Shown: positions 1 through 9,979 of the stretch, piece after piece
How the letters are laid out: each line of letters opens with the position of its first letter
Position numbering within the stretch: position 1 is the first letter of the stretch
From: Chara braunii
Taxonomy: Eukaryota > Streptophyta > Charophyceae > Charales > Characeae
Direction: 5' to 3'
Length of the DNA: 25,130 nt
Assembly: GCA_003427395.1 (NCBI GenBank)
Contig: BFEA01000324.1
Span: 611,392 to 636,521, forward strand
Made by a program: the position numbers and the translations under genes
Notes under the pieces: generated by a model
What the model was told of the DNA's origin: nothing
The model's input: only the letters and a program-made list of their open reading frames with translations
The model's database searches: none

Positions 1-27
1 CGTAGTAATACTTGGCTATTGGTGGCT

Positions 28-59
28 GCATGTTCCCTCGTTGGAGGCTTGAGCACGGA
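28..59 (+). repeat. 32-bp inverted repeat, left copy
   Basis: These 32 bases recur as an exact reverse complement at 12368-12399. The match stops abruptly on both sides. I do not recognise the sequence. It lies just outside the 3' end of the LINE, so it belongs to flanking DNA rather than to the element. It may be the edge of a dispersed repeat. Confidence 0.9.
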
Positions 60-109
60 GTAAAAAAATAACAAAAAACAGGGAAAAAAAGCACGTTTTG
101 GCGTTATTT

Positions 110-165
110 TTTTTAACTTTTTTTTTTTAAATAACAATTGCTTTATTTCCAAAATGAGTAGAGGC
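110..165 (-). other. LINE 3' end: A-rich tail and possible poly(A) signal
   Basis: Plus-strand T runs at about 107-114 and 119-129 are A runs on the LINE strand. Just upstream, in LINE sense, is an AATAAA-like motif (GAAATAAAGC on the minus strand, around 140-150). This is the expected 3' terminus of a LINE inserted in minus orientation. The 3' UTR between the ORF2 end at 339 and the tail is about 200 nt. Confidence 0.7.
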
Positions 166-338
166 CGGGAAAACCTCAACATGACAACCCGGAGGAAAAA
201 CTGGGGCCACTACCCAGCTTACGCTTGAGCTGGAGACCGGGTCCAGCGTCCCATAAAGCAACTGCCGTAGAATAAAATATCAACTGGACTAGCAAAAGTT
301 CAAACAGCAATAAAGGAATAAACCTAAAACCTTAATTC

Positions 339-1625
339 TTAGGGCGAGTGATCCTTCATAAGCCACTCCGCCAGGATAAGTCGGTCTCCATCCGAAACTG
401 AGGCACAGGCCTTCTTGAATGCCCAGGTTTGCATAAACCACACTCGGGTTTTGGAATGCCAATCAGCCTGAACTGTAATCCTGATCTCTGCCCGAATCCT
501 GTTGAACACATGAAGAATGTTTCTTGTCTCATTTCTGAAAAGGAGCTGGTTTCTTGTCTCATTTCTGAAAAGGAGCTGGTTCCTCCTCCACCAGATGGCT
601 TCCAAGATAATTCCTCTGAATATATTAGCCATGTATTTCTCGCGCGAGGCTAATGGGCCTGGCTCTTCTTGAACACCTTGAAGTATGAATGAATCTGTCC
701 ATGCATTGTCTGAGAGACTCATTAGTCTCCATCTTTCTTTCCACCATTCCCATACACTCCTTGAGTAGGGGCAATGGAGCCAGAGGTGTGGGGCTGATTC
801 CCAGGCCCAATTGCACCCTACACATGTTTCTGGTACATTCATCCCCTTGGAGTTGAGCCAAACCGCTGTGGCGGTCACCTGTAGAGACTGTAACCATAAA
901 ATTGCTGCATTCCTTTGGGAGGGCATCTTTTTAAGAGCCTTCCAAAGATTAAATAAGTCTGAGTCGCTGATATGATTCATCTGTTGTTGAGCTAGTCTTC
1001 TCCTGACTGTCGTGAGGGGAGTCTTTTTTAGCTTACTTCTCAGAGTCCTGACCCCATTTCTTGGTTTATAGCTCAGCAGTGGGGTCGGCTCCTTGAGTTG
1101 GGAGTTACCGGTGAGGGGGCCGGAGTTGTTCCACCCGAATCACAGAGGTTCAATGCTACTTGAGTTAACTTGCAGAGACTGGATCCTACAGGTCGGTCTC
1201 CTTTTGCCCGGGGTTTCCAGTACACGGGCCTCTTCCCATTCCCCGAGGCATTTTTCACAATACTTGAGCAAGCCATCTGATTTAGTGTGTCTGACTACCT
1301 GCCACTTTTGGGCTCTGGTCTCGGAACCCAGTCCTGGTCCCAGTATTTTCCAGATTATGTCTGATTCCCCTGGGTCTAGAAGCCAAGCTACCGAGATCCA
1401 GTTGTTGGACTGTGTGTCCCATATGTTCTTCAATTGGATAATGCCTCTTTCGATCCATGCTTTGCCGAATGAACCCGGGCTCGTATCTGCTTTCAGTTGT
1501 GAGTTATCCGGGAGCCTAATCAGGTCGTTTTCAAAGAGAATCTGGTTCAGGATCTGCGTTTTGGTAGACGGTTCTGTTAGCCTAGTGGGGTGTACTGTGT
1601 TCCACGCTGTCAAATATTTCCCCAC
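339..1625 (-). pseudogene. LINE ORF2 C-terminal part with zf-RVT domain
   Basis: This is the C-terminal connection region and zinc-binding module of the LINE reverse transcriptase. One frame runs from about 1625 to 339 with a single in-frame TGA at 1142-1140. The zf-RVT signature is visible as CVGC, then HLWLHC about eight residues later, followed by the aromatic stretch VWEWW (about 890-730). It is joined to the upstream RT part by a one-base frameshift near 1620-1626, in a short G run. A ten-residue block, NQLLFRNETR, occurs twice in a row because of a 30-bp tandem duplication. The protein ends with the stop at 339. The family role is RNA or DNA binding during target-primed reverse transcription. 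Confidence 0.88.
521..580 (-). repeat. Perfect 30-bp tandem duplication inside the LINE ORF2 remnant
   Basis: Bases 521-550 and 551-580 are identical. Being a multiple of three, the duplication keeps the frame and doubles ten residues downstream of the zf-RVT motif. Identity of the two copies implies a recent event, or a collapse or expansion in assembly. Confidence 0.95.
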
Positions 1626-3400
1626 GTGGGGGACTTCATTTGTCTGTTACGAAAGGATTTGATAAAAAAATAGAGCCATACATGAGAAGGGTGGGACAGG
1701 TTCCACTCCTTCATTAGGATGAATTCCGCGAATGCTTTCCAATATTTTACCTTGGTCCAGGAGTCTTGCATCGCTAGTACAGGCCATTTGGCAAGTAGAG
1801 CCAGGTTTTGATGTTCAGGGTCTAGTATACCTAACCCCCCCTGTTCCCTTGGGAGACAGATTGAATCCCAGGCTACCTTGCTCAGGTAGCCTTGTATGTC
1901 CGTTGCGGCTGGTTTCCAGATATATCTTGCCGCCACATATTTGATCTTGCGGTATGCTTCTTCACCCAGTAGGTGGACCGTCAGTGGGAACCACAATATG
2001 GAGAACGCCGCTGTCGATACCACTAAGGCTCTACCAAACAGGGACAATCTGAAATTCCTGACCCACCCCATGATCCGCGCCGTAACTTTCTCCACTAATA
2101 TGGCGTCTTGCCTGGCCGAACAGCTGGAGAGGGATATCTGGACTCCCAGGAACCTGTCTGAGCTATTTGAAGGGACTTTTTTTAGGGCCCAATCCACACA
2201 TAGCTCAAATGGATCCGGGAGTAGGAATGCGGACTTCTCCCAATTTATGGAGGCTTCCGACAAGTGACAATATTCGTTAAGGACATTCCTTAGGGCATGG
2301 AAGGAAGAATGATTGTTGGCGCAGGCGACGGTGAGGTCGTTCGCTAGTGCACCCACTTTCCATTGTCCAACTATGGCATCATTGCTGCGGATATTGTGCA
2401 TCAGGACCTAAAGTTGTAGAACAAATAATAGGGGGGCTAGAGGGCACCCTTGTCTGAGGGAACGCATCAGCGGGAAGTTAGTGGAAAGGAGCCCATTTAC
2501 TGTTACCACTGATGTGGCTTCCGTGTGCATGGCCTTTACCCAAGTGCAGAAGTTTATCCCAAATCCCATTTTGGCCAAGGAGGTGAAAATGAATGCCCAC
2601 CCCACTTTGTTGTAGGCCTTTTCCATATCTACTAGGAGTATCACCACATTTGCCTGTTCTTCGGCCAAGACCTCTAGTGCTTGGATGGTTGATAGAATAT
2701 TGTCGAATATGGATCTACCCTTGACGAATGCCCCTTGTTCTATGCCTATCAGGTCTGGTAGGACGTCTGCCAACCTCAATGCTATGACCTTGGCAAGGAT
2801 TTTATACGCTACATTAAGTACCGAGATGGCGCGAAAATTTCTCACTTCTCTCTTATCTCCTTTTTTGTAGAGGAGAGATATCACCCCTTTTAGCCAACCC
2901 TTGGGTAGCTCTCCAGAGGTTAGTGTGTCGTTGAAGATTTGGCACAGGAAAGAGGCGAAGGCATCCCAAGCGCTAAGGAATAGTTCAATGGGAAGACCGT
3001 CGATGCCTGAGCATTTTCCTGTTGCCATTTTCTTGGCTGCCTGCAGGAGTTCCTGCGGGGTGAACGGTTGCTCTAGTGAGTCTCTGGAGCAGGGACGGAC
3101 AGATGTCTGGCTACAATTCCAAAATTCTGATATTGTCGAAAGATCTTTGTTATATCCATCCTGTGGTTTCTTTGTGAAGACAATGTCCATAAAGTAATCC
3201 TTGGTATATCTACACATCTCCTCAGTGTTGGTTGCCAAAGGTTCTTGATGATTGAAGGGATGGCTTAATTCTCTGATGGGAGGCTTGGCTTGTTTAAGGA
3301 TGAGGGATCTAAAGGTCTCCTTTGTCATCCTGTCAAAGCCTACCAGACCTCTGATCTTAAGCCAGTTTAACCAGTCCTTTTGTTTCTAAAGTTCTAGTGC
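1610..3400 (-). pseudogene. LINE ORF2 reverse transcriptase domain
   Basis: Reverse transcriptase of an L1-type LINE. Motifs in order: GKCSGIDGLPIELF (the usual K-x-P-G-x-D-G position), LLYKKGDKREVRNFRAISVLN (the N-W-R-P-I-S block, with F for W and A for P), EQGAFVKGRSIFDNI, motif A LLVDMEKAYNKV with the catalytic Asp present, RQGCPLAPLLF, and motif C as ALANDLTV. In motif C the first Asp of the canonical A-D-D is Asn, which should abolish catalysis. An in-frame TAG lies at 2410-2408, between RQGCP and motif C, and a TAG about twelve bases below 3400. The frame ends at 1610 after a frameshift. Confidence 0.93.
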
Positions 3401-4481
3401 TTATAGGGCCACAATATTTTCTAGACGTTTCTTGGACCATAAGTGATCAGAGAAGAGGTCCTTCCCCTTGTTGTTTTCAGCTTCCTTTATCGCTTTCTTG
3501 GTGCAAGTTTCAGTCAAGTTCCTATTCGCAGCCTTCATTCTATAAAATGTCTTGAGGACATCCGTGAGGATGCCTAGGCCTGTTTCTGCCCAGGCTTGTT
3601 CGTTGTTAAATAAGTCATTGGCCTCCATCCATCTTGTCATTTGGTTTTTGACCCATTTCGAAATTCCTGGATCCTTGAGGATGGAAGTGTTGAGACGGAA
3701 AGGGGGTCTGACCCTTTCGAACTGTTCCCTGGCTAATACTTCCATACCCACGGGGTAGTGGTCAGACAAATGTTCACTTAGGATGTCACACCAGGAATAC
3801 CGGTCCCACAACACCCCTCTTGCCAAAATCAGATACAGTCTCCTGCTGGGAGGGATACATGGGGGGCTGGCCTGGGACCATACCACGTATGGCCCGGGGA
3901 ATCGGGGGTTAGTATTCGGTAGACATCTGTCATGCATTAAGCTTCCATAAATGAGGATAACATTGTGGCGTCAGCGCGAATGGGGGTTGGATGGGGGGAG
4001 TCTAGGCCTGGGTTAAGGGTGGCATTTCAGTCACTAACTATGATTAAGTTTTCTACGTCCGGGATATAAACCGACAGTGTGGCAAAAAAAATATTCTTTC
4101 AGCGTAATCTATCGGGGCGTATATCGTCATGACTGCCCAATCCTCATCACCCACTGCTATCTTGACCCAGATCCATCTACCCCCAGGGTCGTGATAGGAG
4201 TCTAGAACCTCAACCTCTAGGTCCTTGTGGATTAGGATAGCCACCCCTCCCTTTGTTCCGTCCGCTGGTGCCCAGAATTGGGGGTCAGACCACCATCTGT
4301 TGATGTTTGCTATTTTTTCCGAGTTCAACTTCGTTTCTTGCAGGCATATGATGTGGGGGTTGTCATTGTGCACCCAGGTTCTGAATCTTGCTTTTTTTTC
4401 CCGGTTGGAGGTTTTTCCCAACCCTCTGATGTTCCAGCTAACCACTTTAGTCCTGTTTGGCAGGACCATTAGAGAAATCAC
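3401..4481 (-). pseudogene. LINE ORF2 apurinic/apyrimidinic-type endonuclease domain
   Basis: N-terminal endonuclease of LINE ORF2, which nicks target DNA. Motifs: SWNIRGLG near the start, CLQETK, a GGVAILI block and an IYAP block in the frame 4481-4053. The frame is then lost, probably by an indel in the A8 run at about 4083-4090. The next motif, corresponding to the L-x-x-G-D-[FW]-N catalytic region, is read in another frame with TGA (4029-4027) in place of the aromatic residue. A third frame (3937-3401) carries the C-terminal L-S-D-H-Y-P-V motif with the catalytic SDH, and ends at TAA 3403-3401. So the domain has two frameshifts and at least one nonsense codon. Confidence 0.9.
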
Positions 4482-4547
4482 TGCCTGGATGCGGTCAAGG
4501 AGGGGCCATTGGGTTGTCTCTCCGACACAGCGTGGAATATCAAAAGG

Positions 4548-5501
4548 CTAAAGTTTGTTCTGAATTTCTTTATTGATCAGGGAGTCTTGAAGATCAGAAC
4601 CCGTAAGCCAGTCTGCTATGTGGCTGGCATAGAGGCCAGGTGTGATTGATAACTTTGCGAATTCGGTTGCTGGTGCTGCCAACAGTGGGGACAGGCCCAG
4701 CGAACATAGAGATTGTTCTTCAGGACTGTCCGTGTCTGGGGACCACGAATTAAGGTTAAGTACAACAATATGTAGCAGGGTTACCTCTTTGGTGGTCGGT
4801 GAAATCGCGTGACTTCTCCCGCTGATCAGCGAGGGGGCTTTTACCTCTCCTTTCCCCTTTAAGATCTCCGAGTTAACAGAGTTGATTACCTCTATTTCCT
4901 CTGGTTGAGACTGGATCTGGATGAACGCGAGGCTATTGTTTCCGCACTGATTTCTCAGAACCAGGATCCCAGCCTCCGAGTCTATTTTGGACCAGATTAG
5001 AGGTACCAAAAGTTGTGTTATTTTTCAGGCATTCTTTTCCTTTTTAGATACTGATCTTATAGGCAAAGCAAAGCTCAATGCTTTTCTTGTCTGATTGAGA
5101 GATTGCAGCCTTTTCTTACGAATAGGAGACTGATTTTGGCCTTCTCCTTCGTATACCAGAGAGTTTTTTTGCGGTACCGCCACTGCTTCATTATTTTTGA
5201 GCCTCTTGCAATGACCGGTATCTGGTTCTGAGACGCTGAAGGCGACATTCATTTGGGGATCTAAGATACTACCTGAGCCGCCTATCTGTCCCTTCTTCTT
5301 CTTACGCTGCCCGACTGGAGGACCAGTGTTCGCCGCTCTAAAGGCCGGTACTGTAGCAGTAGCTTTGAACCCTGGTTTGTAACTGTCGTCCTTGGATGCC
5401 TGGATACTTCCCTCCCCTGGTTCATCCTTCTCCTTTGGGGTCGGGATGTCTGCAGGGGGGGGGGCGCAGATTAGGCAGGGGCTCATACCTGGGGAGGTTG
5501 A

Positions 5502-5555
<54 letters not shown>

Positions 5556-5612
5556 AGGGATGGGGATGGATGAAGAAGATATTTTCATATCCTGAGAGCC
5601 TGAGCTCTTCAT
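4548..5612 (-). pseudogene. LINE ORF1 C-terminal half, proline-rich and low-complexity
   Basis: One frame, 5612-4548, broken by a single TGA at 5027-5025, lies between the ORF1 zinc-knuckle region and ORF2. It begins with a Ser/Pro segment and a polyproline tract encoded by the 48-nt G run (plus strand), followed by charged low-complexity sequence including a KKKK cluster and several KK/RKKR patches. It ends 66 bp before the ORF2 reading frame. Position and composition suggest the disordered C-terminal part of LINE ORF1p. No domain is recognised, so the assignment rests on context. Confidence 0.65.
5507..5554 (+). repeat. 48-nt guanine homopolymer
   Basis: An uninterrupted run of G inside the LINE ORF1 remnant, read as polyproline on the LINE strand. 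Flanking codons (PIPTP) show that a proline tract is natural here. The exact length is doubtful, because short-read assemblies handle such runs poorly and two-colour sequencing calls missing signal as G. Confidence 0.9.
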
Positions 5613-6051
5613 TTCCGACAGATCTTGCCCATCTCCCTTCCCTCCCTATTCCATTGCTTTGTCCACCTCTTCCTCTCCGGTATCTCCCTTTTGCCCCTCC
5701 TCCTCCCATTCCTTTGTTTTCGATGAATCTTGTGAGAAAGAAGGGGTGTTTTCCTTTTTATTTTTGGTCTGAGGATGTACTCTCTTCAGTTTCCAAGTCT
5801 GGAGAGGTCGGGTCTTCTTCGTTGAGGCTCAAAGCTTTTTCAGACTTCTGCTCTTCTATTGGGGGTCAGGGTTCCTCTTTACCTGATCCTCAGGATTGGG
5901 GGACCCATCGTCAGCCTCTTTCCCAGGAACACTGGGATGCTGCAGAGGTTTTATCCAATGCCTTTGGATCCCTCCTCTTATCCCTGAGGCTCTCAGTAGC
6001 CATCGCCTCCTTGAAGGACTTGTTGCGACCTAATGTTCTCATTTTGATCGG

Positions 6052-6858
6052 GCATGAATCATCTGTCTCTGAATGGAAGTAGCGGCGGCATTTTTTGCAC
6101 CATGAGGTATCTGGGCTGGCGATACTGAGGTATACTCACCCATCATCATTCAGATTTATGATCAGGTGTTGTTTATACCACACTCTGGCTGAAACTTCCA
6201 TGTCAAATCTCACGTTTCACAGGTCTGGGGCAATTAGATCTGCAAAAGCATCATGCGTCTTAATTATTCTCCCAAAAGCTTTTTGGATTGCTCCTTTCAG
6301 GTGGGGCAAAACCAGAACAGGTACCTGGATGGCCTTTACCCAGAAATAACGAAATTTTTGGGCTTCATTCCATTCATATAGTTCGTTTTCGTTCATCCAA
6401 GAGCGAAACCTGACTGAGTACGTTTTCCCATCCAATTCGATTGCGTCAGAACCTTTCCTGATCATCCAAGTGGCAACCTCTTTGTTACTAGCTACATATG
6501 TAACCAGGTTTTTCCCATCGCATTTGAATACTCCCCTTTTTGGGGCCAGATTAAACTCCACAGCGAGGGCCCAACCGTCTTCGTAGATACGAATCAAGCG
6601 GTTTTTAACCGAGGTTGGGAGTGAGGTTGCATCGTTTTCAAACTGGATTGAGACAGCGTGCTCGTACAACCATTCCGCCTGGATCTCGTAGAATCTTTGG
6701 TTTACCACCACTCTGACAAAATCATGGCCCGAGTCTGCTATGCTGGGGGCAAACTCCTCAGGGAGGATACCCTTGGCATAGCAATCCTCTATAATGTCTC
6801 TAATACGTTGTTTTTCCTGATCGGACTGACCGGTGTTCGATGGCGTGGTGTCGGCCAT
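6052..6858 (-). pseudogene. LINE ORF1 N-terminal part: DUF4283-like domain and zinc knuckle
   Basis: ORF1p of plant LINEs binds the element RNA. The open part (6858-6217) encodes 213 residues. Residues about 50-190 resemble the DUF4283-type RNA-binding domain found in plant LINE ORF1p: an alternating strand pattern, a W-M-I-R-K-G segment, and F-R-Y-F-W-V-K followed by L-P-x-x-L-K. In the same frame, after TGA 6219-6217 and TGA 6138-6136, comes a C-x2-C-x4-H-x6-C zinc knuckle (CKKC...H...C, 6099-6052). This shows that the original ORF continued and has been cut by two nonsense codons. The ATG at 6858 starts the frame. Domain naming is by pattern only. Confidence 0.78.
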
Positions 6859-7307
6859 TCTCAGAGCTCTGTTCCGACGAAATGCTCAAAGAGATGAAGA
6901 TCTTGAAATTTCGAATATAACAATATACATTCCCATGTGTGAATAGTGCTGAGAAAACTACCTCCTTTTTCCTTTCAGGAAAAAATTGCCTCCCTTTAGA
7001 AAAATTAGGTTTTAGCACTGTATCCTGAGTGGAGGGGAGATGTCTTAAGGACTTAGGGGAAAGTGCATAGGGCAATGAATCACTAGCGCACACCACCCCA
7101 CGAAGGCAACGTAGGTTCAGTATGGGCAGTAACCACCATTCTGTGTATATCTCACCCTTGACCCTTCGAGAACGATCCCCTCAATTTAGGATACTTAGGA
7201 CAAATTTTCTGCAAAAAAGTAGGTTCACTGTTTATCCTGAATACCCGAAAAATTATTTAAGTAGCGAAGGTGTAGTAACAACAGGGGACATGTGATTGCC
7301 CCTCCTT
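6859..7307. other. Non-coding stretch, presumed LINE 5' leader or flank
   Basis: There is no supported ORF, RNA gene or clear repeat. The LINE 5' UTR should lie here, but its boundary cannot be placed without another copy to align. Confidence 0.4.
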
Positions 7308-8023
7308 CCCAAGTGAATTAGCTTCGCGAGAAGCCCTTGGGGGACTGACGAGTACCTGGCCTTGTGGGATCTGAACGAAAGAGAGGAAAGCTAGAGTATT
7401 GACTTCGAAAACCTCGAAGATCCTGGTCGTGTCCGCTTGTGATACGTGGCCGACTGACTGTGTTTCCCTTGAGTGATTATGGGACGAAACATTTCCCGGT
7501 CGGTGGCAGCAGCCGTGTGTCCTTGCTGTCTGGACGGCCCTCTCCCAGTCTTCGTAAAACTCTGAGAATTGTTCAGACTTAAGGTATTCCCTAACCCCAA
7601 GAGATTACCTTCGGATAGTCCGAGTATGGTCGAGGATAGCCGTGGTCACGCTGACCAGGTGTCGACACGAATTCAAGCATGTGCCTTGTCAGGACTAGGC
7701 CATGTCTTCGACTGCAGTCGTGTAAGCTTCGTTGTTTGCCTACGTGGCTAGTGCATGCAACTCTAGGGGAATGACCCACGGCGAGAGCCTATGCTCTCTC
7801 CAGTAGTTTGTTCTACCTCTAAGGACCCGCCCTCTTAGACGATGGGAGGGCGAGTGCTGCACATATTTGACTAGGCTCCAGCTAGGACTTCCTTAGTAGC
7901 TATGGAGACATGACGTTTTCCTCTATAGCCTTCGAGGGTAGTATAGAGACAGAGCCAGTGAGGGACGGGGTAAGTAAGTTACGGGGGAAGTTTTATTTGT
8001 GATCCAAAGCCAGGCTATAGCCT
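7308..8023. repeat. Cluster of short perfect hairpins and palindromes
   Basis: Within about 700 bp I find a nested hairpin (CCCAAG 7308-7313 with CTTGGG 7336-7341, enclosing GCTTC-GCGA-GAAGC 7321-7334); CTTCGA/TCGAAG 7403-7419; palindrome GTGTCGACAC about 7661; palindrome CGACTGCAGTCG about 7709; GAGAGC/GCTCTC 7783-7798; CGCCCTC/GAGGGCG 7828-7852; CTCTATA/TATAGAG 7921-7948; and palindrome AGGCTATAGCCT 8012-8023. No coding sequence is supported here. Function is unknown. Confidence 0.7.
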
Positions 8024-8446
8024 CGATGGACTTATCGTGAATTAACATCCATGATAGTTTTCTTACCGCCGAACTACCTCTCCCTTCCATATAGGATATG
8101 TCTTTCTTCCACCATCGAATGTGCTGAGAGGAAAGAGCTAGTCTCGGTACAATTTACCTCCGTACAATCTTGGGGTGAAAACTTCTGGGATCTTCGATCA
8201 ATTCCTCTTATCTCTTGAGTAGCTCGTGAAAAATCCACCGTGGGTGGCCGCTCCTGACTGTTTCCCTCTCCCTTCTGTCGGGCTGTGGCTTCTGCCTCTG
8301 GCTATGAGCGGTCGGCGCATGTACCCTCCAGCTCTCTTCGCTCCTAGGCCTGCGATGGTAAATGGGGATGTAAAAACCCTAATTCACCGCCTCCCGTTCG
8401 GCTCGTGAGTATACAGCTTACCGTTCCCTCACCGAACAGCGTGAGA
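8024..8446. other. Non-coding stretch, nothing recognised
   Basis: Only short open frames without family resemblance are present. I see no convincing RNA gene or repeat. Confidence 0.4.
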
Positions 8447-8480
8447 ATTAGCGCAAAAAATTAGCGCAGTGAATTAGCAC
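8447..8480. repeat. Three copies of ATTAGC(GCA)
   Basis: ATTAGCGCA occurs at 8447-8455 and 8460-8468, and the shortened ATTAGCAC at 8473-8480. It is a small local repeat that immediately precedes a GC-rich strip and the A/T-run inverted repeat. Confidence 0.75.
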
Positions 8481-8537
8481 TACAGGCCCTTCCCCGCCGC
8501 CCTCCGCCTCCCCTCTCATCACACCTTTTCGGCGTTA

Positions 8538-8604
8538 TTTTTGCACCTCGCAAAAAAGTGTTTTTTGCACAGCGGCTGTTACCCGCCCAGCCAAGGTGCA
8601 AAAA
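8538..8604. repeat. Nested inverted repeat (11-bp outer, 8-bp inner stem)
   Basis: TTTTTGCACCT (8538-8548) is the exact reverse complement of AGGTGCAAAAA (8594-8604). Between them, GCAAAAAA-GTG-TTTTTTGC (8550-8568) is a perfect hairpin. A cruciform or a folded transcript is possible. No terminal duplication identifies it as a transposon. Confidence 0.85.
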
Positions 8605-8673
8605 TGACATCATAAGTGTTTTTTGTTTTTGGAAAAATTTGTAAAATACCCCCATAAGTTGAGATATAGGACT

Positions 8674-8955
8674 AAATGCCCCTGAACGATGTGGGTAGAG
8701 CGGAATGCCCTTTTGGGCCTAAATCTTTGTGTTGTGCCCCTATCAGGCACGTGTGCAACTTTGCACTCTGGACCTCCCAGTTTGGGCCTTGGCCTTTTGT
8801 AATAGCGTGTAGGAAAAGTTGGCAATTACTGGGGCGTTTTGCAAAGTTGGACGGTACCCGGTACCGGTCTATTGCAAAGATGGGGGTCGAACCGATGCCA
8901 GGGGCATTTCACAAAATATTTCTTTTATCAGAGGGGCATTCCGCTCTACCCACAT
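8674..8955. repeat. 282-bp element with paired inverted repeats
   Basis: The 11 bases AAATGCCCCTG at 8674-8684 are complementary to 8899-8909, and the 22 bases at 8689-8710 are perfectly complementary to 8934-8955. Both left arms face both right arms in the same order, so the arrangement is not a simple nested hairpin. The right arms belong to the GGGGCATT repeat family described separately. It may be a small non-autonomous element or a rearranged tandem repeat. Confidence 0.75.
8892..8944. repeat. GGGGCATT repeat family, copy 1
   Basis: This unit runs from CCGATGCC through GGGGCATTTCAC, an A/T-rich core and a second GGGGCATTCCG. Bases 8892-8926 are identical to 9449-9483 (35 bp). Confidence 0.9.
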
Positions 8956-9411
8956 GTTTTAGGGGCGAGATGGAACCCCCTGCGCGTCTTTTCCAATCCT
9001 ATGCTAATTCAAAAATTGAAAGTATCATATTTGCGCGCAAAACAGGCGCGAGAAAGAAAGTCTTCTGTCCATCCATATTCCTACAGTAATTCCCAGAGTT
9101 TTCAAGGTCGAGGCCGAGAACATTCGTGCGTGGAAGGTCGCGCGACATTCTGATAATTCCGGGATTTCTAACTGCCGAGCCAAATTCCAAGCGCACTCGC
9201 TAAGGCGAGCGAAATTCCCACGCATTTTTAATCAAAACGACAAAAAGAAAAGGAACTGACAGATTTCCGCAAGGTACCTTTAATCGGGCACAGACAGAGA
9301 GGGGAAGGGGGGGGGGATCTCGGGGTCGAACCATACACATCTGGATGCAGAGAAAACACGGGAAAAAGGAAGGGGTCCGAAAGATGGCGCAGGTCCGAAA
9401 GCTAGTACGTC

Positions 9412-9503
9412 ACATTTGACAAAATATTTCTTTTGTGAGAGGGGCATTCCGATGCCAGGGGCATTTCACAAAATATTTCTTTTGTCAAAGGGGCATTTCG
9501 CAC
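9412..9503. repeat. GGGGCATT repeat family, two tandem copies
   Basis: Two adjacent ~47-bp units share the A/T-rich core ACAAAATATTTCTTTT followed by a GGGGCATT box. The second unit contains the 35-bp exact match to 8892-8926. The first lacks its leading GGGGCATT. The family therefore has three copies here, spaced about 0.5 kb apart. Confidence 0.9.
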
Positions 9504-9924
9504 GGCGCTCTTCCAGACCTTCGCCACTATGTATCCTGACTACCTCGCCTCCCTCCCCCACAATGGTAATCGCTTTCCCCGCTTCTACCGAATTGTTTGA
9601 TACCAGCAGCTTTCGAAAACGGTGGCGAGGGTGAAAAGCTTCTTACCCCCGCTCCCGATTAACCCTCCCCCTCGCCATGCCCTCATGTATCGTCTCCCCG
9701 TTCCCCTCCCCGGTGAAAATTGATGATTGGATGATTGGTGTGCGTGCTACGGCGATCGCACGAATAATCCCCTCCTTGGATTGACGAGAGCCCTCCTAAG
9801 GAATTTGTAAGACAAAGCCCGTATTCCACGTTGGATGACGTCCACACTCCTTCACGCAGTAAGTGGTAGCGTAAAAAGCTCCGCGTGTCGATTAATTAGA
9901 GAGATCGACACGTGTCAAAGATTC
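9504..9924. other. Non-coding stretch, nothing recognised
   Basis: Pyrimidine-rich and mixed sequence with no supported gene. Confidence 0.4.
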
Positions 9925-9979
9925 AAGCAAGCAGAAGCTTGCTTAAGATTGGAACCCCCTGGGCGTCACATATGTGACG
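9925..9979. repeat. Adjacent 8-bp hairpin and 16-bp palindrome
   Basis: AAGCAAGC-AGAA-GCTTGCTT (9925-9944) is a perfect stem-loop. CGTCACATATGTGACG (9964-9979) is a perfect palindrome 19 bp downstream. The short palindrome GACACGTGTC lies just upstream. The 16-bp palindrome could be a dimeric protein-binding site, as CACATATGTG contains an E-box-like core. Confidence 0.85.

Larger units (their letters stand above)
110..6858 (-). mobile_element. Decayed L1-type LINE (non-LTR retrotransposon)
   Basis: The element reads on the minus strand: ORF1 (about 6858-4548), then ORF2 with apurinic endonuclease, reverse transcriptase and a C-terminal zf-RVT zinc-binding domain (4481-339), then a short 3' UTR ending in an A-rich tail at about 110-130. 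This order is that of plant L1-type LINEs, which copy their RNA by target-primed reverse transcription in the nucleus. No RNase H domain was seen. Every ORF carries in-frame stops or frameshifts, and the RT catalytic motif is altered, so the copy is dead. The ORF1 start at 6858 sets the last supported coding position. The true 5' end lies further right and is not resolved. Confidence 0.93.

Noticed and set aside
5422-5709. Polyproline and polyglycine ORFs around the G run in other frames
   Set aside because: Any frame through a 48-nt G run stays open. The LINE ORF1 frame with PIPTP context explains the site.
8880-8900. tRNA B-box-like GGTTCGACCCC on the minus strand
   Set aside because: The flanking T stem does not pair, and no acceptor or anticodon arm can be drawn.
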